Shown: one piece after another, positions 11,101 through 20,256 of the stretch | How the letters are laid out: the number at the start of each line of letters is the position of its first letter | How positions within the stretch are numbered: the first letter of the stretch is position 1 | From: Agapetus fuscipes | Lineage: Eukaryota; Arthropoda; Insecta; Trichoptera; Glossosomatidae | Direction of reading: 5' to 3' | NCBI GenBank assembly: GCA_951799405.1 | Contig: OX637338.1 | Span: 4,092,001 to 4,156,000, forward strand | DNA: 64,000 bases | Program-made: the position numbers and the translations under genes | Notes under the pieces: model-generated | Told to the model about the DNA's origin: nothing | Seen by the model: only the letters and a program-made list of their open reading frames with translations | Database searches by the model: none

Positions 11101-11436
11101 TAGGGATGGGCAAATGGAAAAAAAATATCGATATTTTTAAACACTATCGAAATATCGAAATATGGGGGGGGGGTAGAAACGCGTTCCAAAAGAATAATCG
11201 GTCGCTGGCAAGGTAATGTCTCAAAATTTTTGTTTTTTTGTCCATAACATTTGTCGACGGGGGGGAGGGAGAAAAATGCGATTTGCTAGTAAAAATGTTG
11301 GCTTCAAAACACAACCACCTATATGTGTGGGGAGCAGTCATAATTGCAAAAAAATATCGTTTTTGATACGATTTTGATACTTGAAAAAAAATATCGGTAG
11401 GTACTTTGATACATCGAAATATATCGCCCATCCGTA
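11101..11436. mobile_element. hAT-type non-autonomous element
   Basis: A 336-bp element with ends TAGGGATGGGC and GCCCATCCGTA, flanked by the exact 8-bp repeat TTAGCAAT. Eight-bp target duplications and short TAGGGA-type ends are typical of the hAT superfamily. Inside are G-runs and many ATATCGATA-like words. It encodes no transposase. Confidence 0.8.
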
Positions 11437-11444
11437 TTAGCAAT
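11437..11444. repeat. 8-bp target-site duplication, right
   Basis: TTAGCAAT, identical to 11093-11100. Confidence 0.8.
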
Positions 11445-11586
11445 GCGCTTTGAATAATAATTCCTTTGGTGATTAATTCTGTAAATAAAAGCCATAAACC
11501 CCTCAGTTGGCAGCGTACATTCCGCTTACAATCCATGGTTTGGACGGCGTAGTACTGTCCTGCTCCACAATAGAGCAATACAAAGT

Positions 11587-11594
11587 GTGATAAG
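11587..11594. repeat. 8-bp target-site duplication, left
   Basis: GTGATAAG, repeated at 12698-12705. Confidence 0.85.
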
Positions 11595-12697
11595 TAGGGA
11601 CTGGAAAATTTCGCGATCGCGATAAAACGAATTTATTCGCGAATTTTCATGTTTTTACGCGAATAACGCGAAATTTCAGGTTTTACGTAAATATCGCGAA
11701 TTTTCGTACTTTTGGTAGAAATTGTGCGAAAAAGTTGTCATGTATCGCTTTTGCAACGCAACGATTTTGTGGGAAAGAAAAAAATCCTGCGAAAACCCTT
11801 TGCAAGGTGCAAAGCACAGGAAAATTGGTCTCTTTCAACGTTTAAACACGCTAGAACGCTAGACGCGGGGTTCGATCCCCACCTGGGTCATTTTACCATA
11901 AATTTAACCCTGGTAAAGAGATGTAATTGGGTAATTAAAAATGAATAATTCATTAAAATAAACAATAGTGAATTATTAATTAATTATATTAATACCTGTA
12001 TCTGGCCGGTGAATTGCATTCCTATTCACAAATCTATTTTATTAAAAAAAAATAATGATAAGCAGAACTGTCCTGGTCATCCAAGTAGACTTGAATCGTG
12101 ATATCAATGAAGGAAAATACTTCAAAGAGTGAAGCTGTTGCTGGATTAGCCAAGAGCACAGCTTAAAGCTTTCATAAAAGCCAACATCCATTGAAAAATG
12201 AGATAACCCTCGTCTAGAGACTAAATGCATAAAAATTCAATATTTTAAAAGGATATTTGCAGGGTATTCGGAGTGCCATTGAAAAATTAATACTTTTTTC
12301 AATCAATGGTTTTTTGTACAAAAGAATTATTTAAAAAAAAATAAAAAAAATATTAAGAAACTAAAATTAAAAAACATTTTTTTGTACCACTTGAGTATTT
12401 TACTTCCACCATATTCGGTTGCAGATACTCGTATTGATTCAGATTTTGTTTATTCATTATTTTTGAAGGGAGATATTGTTGTTTACATAATAAATTGTAA
12501 ATATTAGTAATATATTTTGTTTTGCAATAATATAAACCTTTATTTTGATCTAATCAACCCTAAAAATTATACCGAATCTCCCCGTTTATCATGAAAAATA
12601 ACGCGAATTTCCCTGTTTTTGATCAAAAATAACGCGAATTTCACTAAAAAATAACGCGAATTTCCTAAAAAATAACACCACTATTTTCCAGTCCCTA
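11595..12697. mobile_element. hAT-type non-autonomous element, 1.1 kb
   Basis: The ends TAGGGACTGGAAAAT and ATTTTCCAGTCCCTA are perfect inverse copies, and exact GTGATAAG 8-bp duplications flank the element, which fits hAT. Near both ends the short word AATAACGCGAATTT or its inverse recurs several times. There is no transposase ORF. A SINE3 copy lies inside. This family differs in end sequence from the hAT-type element 150 bp to the left. Confidence 0.85.
11845..12010 (+). mobile_element. SINE3 (tRNA-related) inside the hAT element
   Basis: Contains GGGGTTCGATCCCCACC, a T-arm with a B-box, followed by GTAATTGGGTAATTA, TTCATTAAAATAA and TACCTGTATCTGGCC. The same order of blocks occurs at 44890-45070. 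I read it as a third tRNA-derived SINE family; the A-box side is not clear. Confidence 0.5.
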
Positions 12698-12705
12698 GTG
12701 ATAAG
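12698..12705. repeat. 8-bp target-site duplication, right
   Basis: GTGATAAG, identical to 11587-11594. Confidence 0.85.
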
Positions 12706-12992
12706 TGAAGATAATAAAAAGATTAAAAAAATAGTTTGTCGATAGCATATCATTCATCCACAAAGTGCCCGCTTTCCACTGCGAGCGGGAAATAGCTGAG
12801 CGGGAGCGGGAAATAGCTGAGCGGAGCGTAGTGAAATAGTTTTGGCCTTCCATTGCGAAAGAGTTTTAAAAAATAATGGTATTTGCCTTCCACAGCCAAC
12901 GAGCTCGGCGGAGTGAGCTAGGCGGGAAATGAGATGAGTCAGATGAAAGAGTTGTTTGCCTTCCATCTACAGCTGGCTTAGCGGAGCCAACT

Positions 12993-13365
12993 AGTGTGTG
13001 ACAGCTCGTTGCAGCCTACGCCCAGATCAAACGTTTTAATTATTAGTAAAAAAAGTTTTTTTTTTTGTTTCGAAAAATAAAAAGTAATATATTATTTTGC
13101 TTTAATACATAAAAAGTAGATGTTTGAAATAAAACATACATTTTAATATTTTCAAATTTATAAAATAATGTATGATGTGCAGTGTGTGACAGCTCGTTGC
13201 AGCCTACGCCCAGATCAAACGTTTTAATTATTAATAAAAGATTTTTTTTTTGTTTCGAAACATAAAAAGTAATGTATTATTTTGCTTTTAACATAAAATG
13301 TAGATGTTTGAAATAAAACATACATTTTAATATTTTCAAATTAATACAATAATGTATGATGTGTC
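12993..13365. repeat. 188-bp direct tandem duplication
   Basis: Two head-to-tail copies, 12993-13180 and 13181-13365, each starting AGTGTGTGACAGCTCGTTGC and ending near AATGTATGATGTG. They differ by a few substitutions and indels. Confidence 0.85.
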
Positions 13366-13521
13366 TTTGTAAATCATGTATGATGTGTTTTATCGCTGTC
13401 ACGCAACTACGCGGGTTGGCGCGGGGGGCACGGGGGAGCGAAGTCAGTTGAAAACTAGCGGCCGAGACCATGACACAGCGGAGTCATTTTTACTCGCTCA
13501 GCCTGCTCCGCTCACTCCGCT

Positions 13522-13716
13522 GTCGGTGGAAGCACTTCTATGAAATTTACTGTTGCTAGTCGAGCGGAGTCCGTACGGAGTCCGCTGGAAACTCGCTCAA
13601 CTCTGCGACCACTTTCGTAACTCTTTGTACTCGCTCAGTCCGCTCCGCTGACTCGCTGTCGGTGGAAGCACTTCTATGAAATTTACTGTTGCTAGTCGAA
13701 CGGAGTCCGTACGGAG
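13522..13716. repeat. Direct repeat, 135-bp spacing
   Basis: GTCGGTGGAAGCACTTCTAT begins a ~58-bp block at about 13522 that recurs at about 13657. Both copies run to CGGAGTCCGTACGGAGTC with only one or two differences. Confidence 0.8.
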
Positions 13717-13781
13717 TCAGCTCCGCTCGCAGTGGAAAGCGGGCACGTCTTGGTTTGATGAAAAATAAAATACAAGTCATC

Positions 13782-14375
13782 ATGGATTTGTCAAAAATAG
13801 CCAGTAGCAACATTATTAACATCGCTACTGGACAGAAAAAAAGCCTTGGCGAGTTATGGAAGGATGACACTTGTGTGGTGGTCTTCTTGAGGCGTTGGGG
13901 CTGTGTTTTCTGCCGTCTTTGGGCCAAAGAGATATCAGAAATTGAACCCATTCTGAAGAAACATGATATCAAGCTGATTGGCGTTGGTCCTGAAGATTTG
14001 GGCAAAGAGGAATTTGTGGAGGGGAAATTTTTTGCTGGAGATTTATATGTTGCTGAGGAAAAGAAGACGTACTCAGCGCTTGGATTCAAGCGCTTCTCTT
14101 ACATTTCTGTCATGGCCTCATTGCTCTGGAAAGAATCCAGAGATGCTATTGCCAAAGGAAAACGTCTCAACGTAGGAGGAAACATAAAGGGGGATGGACT
14201 TCAAAATGGTGGAGCTCTAATTGTTGGTAAAGGGGGAAAACTTCTAACACATTTCGTTCAAGTGGGACCTGCAGAGCATTTGTCGAATTCAGCAATATTA
14301 AAGGCTTTAAATTTGACTGAGGAGCTGAAAAATCTACATCAAGAGGAAGACGTCAAAGTTTCTGATGCAAAATGA
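13782..14375 (+). CDS. PRXL2B: PRXL2B-like peroxiredoxin (prostamide/prostaglandin F synthase family)
   Basis: A 197-residue thioredoxin-like protein of the PRXL2 (FAM213/AhpC-TSA-like) family, whose vertebrate member PRXL2B reduces prostaglandin H2 and prostamide H2 and is cytosolic. The sequence shows the family's FLRRWGCVFCR redox motif (CxxC at residues 41-44), GVGPEDLG, FAGDLYV, ALGFKRF, GNIKGDGLQNGG and HFVQVGP in the expected order. Length matches the vertebrate protein. I chose the ATG at 13782 (MDLSKIA). In-frame ATGs at 13758 and upstream codons derived from the adjacent inverted-repeat element would add residues that do not look like the family. The coding region has no intron, so it is either naturally single-exon or an old retrocopy; there is no poly-A tract or flanking duplication to support a recent one. 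The substrate in this animal is inferred from the family. Confidence 0.9.
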   Translation: MDLSKIASSNIINIATGQKKSLGELWKDDTCVVVFLRRWGCVFCRLWAKEISEIEPILKKHDIKLIGVGPEDLGKEEFVEGKFFAGDLYVAEEKKTYSALGFKRFSYISVMASLLWKESRDAIAKGKRLNVGGNIKGDGLQNGGALIVGKGGKLLTHFVQVGPAEHLSNSAILKALNLTEELKNLHQEEDVKVSDAK

Positions 14376-14592
14376 AAAAACCATAAGTTACTTTCATGGC
14401 TGCCTACACACGGAAACTTTTGGAAGCCGTCTTTATCTTCTTTAGTTTGCAGCTTTTGTTATGTTGTTTTTTATGTATAAATTGCAATTACTTAATCATT
14501 ATATTTTTTATGGAATATGTTAGTTAGGTTTTAATTTTTACTGTTTAATTGTTTAGTGTTTATTTATCAAATATAATTAATTACTTGTATTC
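14376..14592. other. PRXL2B 3' flank
   Basis: AT-rich presumed 3' UTR. I saw no AATAAA within ~200 bp of the stop, so the poly-A site is uncertain. Confidence 0.4.
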
Positions 14593-14837
14593 CTTGACTT
14601 ACAGGTTGGTATGAGGCTGACCACCCATACTGTACAAAATGGTCCACTTTGTCGATGTCACCCCTGTTTCAGGGAAGGACAGCAAGAGTTGCAGGGCTTA
14701 TGTTCATTTGAGATTGGGTTTTTTGTACTGCAGGTCCACATGCGACATGTGTGAGCGCGAAATTATGCGTGTCTGCTTGTGGGAATGCATTTAATATGAA
14801 TCTCAAATGATTCATATCTTTGCAGCTTAGATTTAGA
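14593..14837 (+). repeat. R1 retroposon-like repeat, near full length
   Basis: TTGACTTACAGGTTGGTATG through GGGAATGCATTTAATATG to TTTGCAGCTTAGATTTAGAT. Confidence 0.85.
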
Positions 14838-15059
14838 TTTGGTATCTTCTTACTCTTGTTGCTGTTCTTGCATATTTTGTACTTATTTTTTAAATTAAAA
14901 AACTTTAATTGGCCTTAAACTTCATAAACTTTCATCCTTTGTATGTTACTTATAGTATAATATGCTGTTGTTTTTCGTTCATATAAAAAAAACATCCTCT
15001 TTAAATTAACATATTAGAAGTTAGTTTCAAACAATGACTCAAATTTGACCATAAATTTA

Positions 15060-15250
15060 AAGAAAAAATCTGAGTATTAAAAGATTTATAATGCGTGCAC
15101 ACAGTGTTCACGCAGGCGTGAGTTTCAAAGCTACCAACTTTCTGGAAAGATTTTGATGATTCACCTGAGTTTTTTTGTTTACAACAAAACGAAACTGTGA
15201 AGATCTTTTATCTTCTAACAAAGGATGATTTGCAGTTAAGTAAGTTTAAG
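15060..15250 (-). repeat. R4 dispersed repeat, copy 2
   Basis: The inverse of 23745-23880. Shared words include AAAAGATTTATAATGC, GGCGTGAGTTTCAAAGCTA, TTCTGGAA and TTCACCTGAG. Partial copy. Confidence 0.65.
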
Positions 15251-16270
15251 CATTAAACAGTTTGTAGTCCACAGCTGTCAATGTGTACCTAGTACCTGTG
15301 CAACTTTCTACTTTTTCCTGAAATGAAGTTCAAGAAAAAGCAGACATACCTCTAGGTCACATTATTTAAATTTCAGTTAACATGCCACTGAAAAAGATCT
15401 ACTGGCGCAGTTCTCATAGCTTTCTCCTTTTCACAAAGTTTGGCACACCCAGCCAGTGCTATATTTTTGCTGTAAGTATAGTATTAAAAGAAACACATTG
15501 ATTTTTTAGAAACGTTTAATGAAATATAATTATTCTATAATTTCACAAACAGTTAACCATAATTTCAAATAAATACCTATTTATTTTGTTACAAAAATAA
15601 AGTTACACCTAGAATGTACAAAAAATAAATCCAGTAGTTGAACGGTTTTAGAATAAGGAAAACAGGAGCTTGCTGGGGACAACATTTTAGTGTTGCAGCA
15701 GAAATTACCAGTCTTTTGACAACTACCGTTATTGGGCTTAAAATTATTATCAAAACATTATTATTGTAAATACCTTTTCAACATAATGTCTCACTGTGTA
15801 TGTCAGGAAAGCCTGAATTCAGAAATAATATATTTTTAAAAGATAAAAATAAAACAACTTTGTTTTCTATTACGGCGAGTATATTAAGTTCCACAACCGG
15901 TTTCAGCAAACAATCCGTTTGCATACTCGGGTGGCTTCAAAAACAAAGTTGTTTAATTGTTTGTCTTATAAATGTCTTTAAAATGAATGATTCCAAAGTG
16001 AATGCTTCTTATTTAAGCTTTCTTGTGCGGATTCCATTAATTTTCAATAAACATGCTAGGAATTGAACCCTGTATCTGTAACCAAGTATCTGGGATTAAC
16101 AGACAAAAAATAAAAAAGTTAACATAATATATTTCACAGCAAAATCTTTCCATATAGGAAATAATATGTTACATTGAACAACAGCAAAAAGGATTTAAAA
16201 ATATAATTTGGTACAAAAAAAGTATATATTATTTAATTAAAAACATCTATTGGTAAACAACTATTGGTCC
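15251..16270. other. No gene seen
   Basis: AT-rich. The 88-codon frame at 15800-16066 has no recognisable domain and no splice context, so I do not call it a gene. Confidence 0.45.
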
Positions 16271-16528
16271 TTGACTGATAGGTTGGTACGAGGCTGACCA
16301 CCCGTGCTGTAAAAAGCGGTTCACTTTTGTCAATGCCACCCCGGTTCAGGGAACGGCGGCAGGAGTTGCAAGGTTTATGTCCATGTGAGGTTTTCTTTAT
16401 TTGTATGCACACATGCAGAATGTGTAGGCGCGAACCTACATGTGCCTGTCTGTAGGCATGCATTTCATATGAGCCTTAAATGCTTACATATCCTTGCAGC
16501 TTAGATTATAGATTATAGGTATATCAAT
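16271..16528 (+). repeat. R1 retroposon-like repeat, full length
   Basis: TTGACTGATAGGTTGGTACG to CTTGCAGCTTAGATTATAG, with duplicated TTATAGA units at the tail. A diverged subtype (GGCGGCAGGAGTTGCAAGG). Confidence 0.8.
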
Positions 16529-16589
16529 TGAAACAGGATTGAATTATTTTCATAATAAGGTTATTTATACTAGCATCGATTACAGGGCA

Positions 16590-16697
16590 ACTTTTTTCTT
16601 TTGGCCAACCTTCCCTGAAATAGGGGTGATATTGGCAAAGTGAACCATTTTTTTACAGAATGAGTGGTCAGCCTCATACCAAGCTATAAGTCAAGGG
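16590..16697 (-). repeat. R1 5' end fragment
   Basis: The reverse of the first ~100 bp of R1, ending CATACCAAGCTATAAGTCAA. Confidence 0.7.
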
Positions 16698-16873
16698 ATC
16701 ACTTTGTTTAAGCACTGTTGAATACCTTATGCAAGCCACACACTCTCCGGTCTACCCCAGTTTTACCTGCGTAGGCAACCGGAGTAAATGCACACACAGG
16801 TGTACCATATGGCGCAGTGGCGAAGGGTGATTTTTCTCAGAAGGTAACTCGATGGAGAAAAAGAAAGCCATTT

Positions 16874-17268
16874 AATAATAAATAAATCACTTTTGTGTTC
16901 TTTCGGGTTTGACCATGTTCTACTTGCGGCTCCCATATCTGCCGACGCAAAATCATCCACACAAGAGGACCATACTGTATTGGGAAAGGTCATAGTCCCC
17001 TATATTGACCCTTGCGTCATCACCCTCACCCCCCGTTACACCTACCCCCCACCCCAGAGCGCAGGAAGATGAGAATAACGCAACGCATCTCCAACCAGTT
17101 TACATCAACGCGCGTCCGCGAAGACAACGAAAACCGCCACGGCGATTTGAAAACTCGTCCTGAAGTTGCTTTCCGCTCGTGAAAGCGAAACGTCGGCAGA
17201 TATGGGAGCTGCAAGTAGAACATGGTCAAACCCGAAAGAACACCTCAAAAGTGATTTATTTATTATTA
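16874..17268. mobile_element. Inverted-repeat element with ~75-bp arms
   Basis: The arms at 16874-16947 and 17191-17268 are near-perfect inverse copies. The left starts AATAATAAATAAATCACTTT and reaches CCCATATCTGCCGACG; the right mirrors it. The 240-bp centre holds C-rich stretches. It may be nested in a larger element, since 16760-16835 and 18360-18420 are partial inverse copies around CCCTTCGCCACTG and ACCTGCG. Confidence 0.7.
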
Positions 17269-17997
17269 ACACCGGCCATGAAAGTGAAAGTTTTAAACTT
17301 TAATTAAAGCCATTGAAAATTAAAATTCCATGGGGAAAAATAAAATATTATTTCTAATAAAATAGCTCGACTTTTGCAATTTACACTTAAAGTAAATAAC
17401 AGTGGCTTTGAAATACATATCTTTAAATTTTCATACAAGACGTGAAATCCTTAGAAATGAAGGAAATCATCAAAAGAGTGAGTCTCTGAACTAAATCTAC
17501 AATAAAAACATATTTTATTAAAAAAATTAACATTAATAATGGTTAATCTTTCAAAAAATATGTATTCATCAAGTATTGAATTTAATTTTCATCAAAAATA
17601 TTGTGTCTTATTTCCATAAATATGCTAACTTTTAAGATTTCTCATTCACGGCGCGCGTCTAGAATACAGAGTAACTCGATGTTATACCGGCTTATCTTGA
17701 TCATTATTACTGCGAGCCCACGTGTCAACCGGCCCCTCCCCGCGCCTCCGACTTGTTCCCCTCTGATACCCTAGTCTGTCGGAACTAGAAGCCGGTGATG
17801 GCGTCGGGAATCAAGACTCGAAAGCATACTCGGGAGTGTTCGTTAGTCTACAGCTTTATTTTACACAATCAAATAAATTTCATGCGGTTGGAAAAAAATA
17901 GGTTGCCAGTTTATTGTCACAAATGAATCAAATATAGGCGCGGATAGTACTTGGATGGGTGACCGCTCAGGTACACCGCGTGTCGTTGGCATCTTGG

Positions 17998-18296
17998 ACC
18001 GGTCCGTAGTCCAGTGGCAACACTTCGGACTCGTAAATGGAAGGTTGTGGATTCGGATCCCGGCGGAGCACAAAATATACCATTTATATATCGAATGTGC
18101 TCTTTGCTGAGTTGAAAAATTCATAAACCCAAAGACCGGCCACTAAAGGTCCATCCAACCTTACAACTGGGTCTTGCTTGAGAATTGGCGCTTTCTACAG
18201 CGACGACCAAGCTCGCAGAGGGCTCTTGAGGTGTGATACACACAAAAACAGCGCTCACCAAATAAATCATCCTAATATTATTATTATTATTATTAA
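17998..18296 (+). mobile_element. SINE1 (tRNA-derived), full length
   Basis: The head GGTCCGTAGTCCAGTGGC-AACAC has an A-box, and GGATTCGGATCCCGGCGGAG has a B-box in a tRNA-like T-arm. The body holds GAATTGGCGCTTTCTACAGC, GGGCTCTTGAGGTGTGA and AACAGCGCTCACCAAATAAA, and an (ATT)n tail follows. Other copies are at 20.8, 33.8, 38.0, 60.5 and 63.6 kb. Confidence 0.85.
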
Positions 18297-18736
18297 ATAG
18301 TTTTATACATTACTTTTTGCGCAATTTCAAAAGGGAAGCCGATAAGAATCATGTTATTCGGACCCTTCGCCACTGGTATGGTATCAATTGCTCCAGTCAC
18401 CTTCGCAGGTAAGTAGACCGTAGCTTGAATTTCAATGTCAGGGTGCTATTTATCAGATAGTTTTGTGTGAAAATGTGAATTTCAAACAAAATCCATAACA
18501 TATCAAAATTATATGAAAATAACAAAACATATTATGCTAATCACGCCATAAACTTAATAATTACTACTAATTAACATCATTTTAGTAAAACAACATACAA
18601 AAATCTCTTATTTTTGCAATAATTTTGTGAAGAGCCATATACTATACAATTTTATTCCCGCCAGTTATAAAAAAAAATTAAGACCACATTTTACCTTTCG
18701 ATTTTTATAATTCGTACTTATTTTCGTTACAGATTT

Positions 18737-18886
18737 CCCCCGTCATCAGCAATCCTACAAACACTTCCCTTAGGCCTTACTAGCACTTACATTGGTTTTT
18801 ATTTCTGCACTATACACATCAATACAAAACAATCTAAGAGTTACTGACACCACAGGGAAGTGTTAGTAAGATTGCTGAACACGGGG
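18737..18886. mobile_element. 150-bp MITE
   Basis: The ends at 18737-18770 (CCCCCGTCATCAGCAATCCT...) and 18854-18886 (...AGATTGCTGAACACGGGG) are imperfect inverse copies about 33 bp long. No coding capacity. Confidence 0.7.
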
Positions 18887-19117
18887 TTAATTTTGTGTCA
18901 ATATAGTGAAGCAGACATCAGTATCCAGACTGCAAAAAAACACTAGTTAATGCTCACATGCAGTTAGATTAGAAAAATGTCTGAATGTTGTGTTGGCATG
19001 CTCACTCACCAGAAGCGTTGTTAAATTTTCCATACACAGATTCAACAGCACTTCCAGTGAATGTGAATGGCAACGCTAGCTTTCATAATTTTTTTAAATT
19101 ACTAGTTTTATTTTATC

Positions 19118-19120
19118 TTA
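19118..19120. repeat. TTA target-site duplication, left
   Basis: TTA directly before the MITE, repeated at 19432-19434. Confidence 0.7.
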
Positions 19121-19431
19121 AGGCTTGTTCGCACAAGGCCACTATTTTAGTGGAGTACCGAGTAATTTAGTGGTGGGCGGGGCCACAGAGTATGTAGGTT
19201 TATAGAGAGCGGTCTTAGAACAAAAAAATTGTAACCAAGTAGTATTATTTTTATATGAAACGATGGATAGCGCCAGTAACTACCCTACGTGTCTAGACAA
19301 TACTAAATACTACTTGGTTACATTTTGTTTGTTCTAAGACCGCTCTCTATAAACCTACATACTCTGTGGCCCCGCCCACCACTAAATTACTCGGTACTCG
19401 ACTAAAATAGTGGCCTTGTGCGAACAAGCCT
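19121..19431. mobile_element. PIF/Harbinger-type MITE with ~115-bp arms
   Basis: A 311-bp element whose two arms are almost perfect inverse copies. Ends are AGGCTTGTTCGCACAAGGCC and its inverse, and the arms pass through GGGCGGGGCCACAGAGTATG. TTA on both sides matches the 3-bp TWA duplication of PIF/Harbinger. The high identity of the arms suggests a fairly young copy or strong pairing constraint. No transposase. Confidence 0.8.
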
Positions 19432-19434
19432 TTA

Positions 19435-20116
19435 GGGTGCATGTCATATAACCGTTTTAGACTGCTCGGATATAAATATAGTATTCCTTAATAGCAGTGA
19501 AAAATTACACAAATTGTACAGTAAATTTCCAAACATTGGCTTGGTTTTGAGCTTGCAGCATGAGGTTTAACCGATGGGACAGCAATTTTCAATTGAAGCC
19601 GAAGCACAACTATTCAACGGTTAGGTCTTTTTCACTTTTTACACAACCAAACAATAAATCATACCTGCAATAAGGATTGGCGGTGAATAAATTTGTCACA
19701 TTCACCAAATCAAAGCAAGGCAGGAACCTGCAGGTGAAATAAAACATTCTCGATTATTGTGTAGTTGTACCAAACTAACACTGTGGTTGTCTTTTCAAAT
19801 TCACACATTTTGAATTACGTTACCATACAAAGGCTATGTTTTTATAAGATAAGTCCTATGGAATCGAAGGCAATCAAAGACATTTTCATAATCATGAGTA
19901 ATATTTGGAAACACAGAAAATGACTCACTGAGTTTTCATTGAATTGCTATCTGACCCAGACTGTCTTAAGTCAGAGACTGTAATATTTAAGTTAATAATC
20001 CTAAATTTTAAAGGAGTCATCCTTATTATTTAATATCCCATTTAGAAAGTGGTTCTTTTTTACATTCATATTATAATCTTTTACCTTGTTACTTAGTACA
20101 AAGCTAATTGTTTCCC
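19435..20116. other. No gene seen; 3' flank of TFIIB
   Basis: AT-rich unique-looking sequence downstream of TFIIB on the minus strand. No repeat recognised. Confidence 0.45.
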
Positions 20117-20122
20117 TTTATT
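20117..20122 (-). terminator. Candidate TFIIB poly-A signal
   Basis: AATAAA on the minus strand, about 135 bp after the TFIIB stop codon. It is the first canonical hexamer I see there. Confidence 0.5.
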
Positions 20123-20256
20123 TTGTATAATAGACGTATAATAGACAAAAATACTTTCAAAATGTGAGCGAAGTATTTACAATAATAATGAATTGATTGA
20201 AAGACATTGATTAACACTAGTACAACAACTAAGGATTGGTGGTGGCAGGTGGTGCA

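Larger units (their letters stand above)
12765..13746. mobile_element. Terminal-inverted-repeat element upstream of PRXL2B
   Basis: The left end GTGCCCGCTTTCCACTGCGA and the right end TCGCAGTGGAAAGCGGGCAC are exact inverse copies, and the match extends a few bases further inward. The element is 982 bp, with GC-rich flanks (many GAGCGG and GCTCCGCT words) and an AT-rich centre. It has no coding capacity. No target duplication was found, so its boundaries could be larger. Its right end lies 36 bp before the PRXL2B start codon, so it may contribute that gene's 5' UTR or promoter. Confidence 0.75.
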
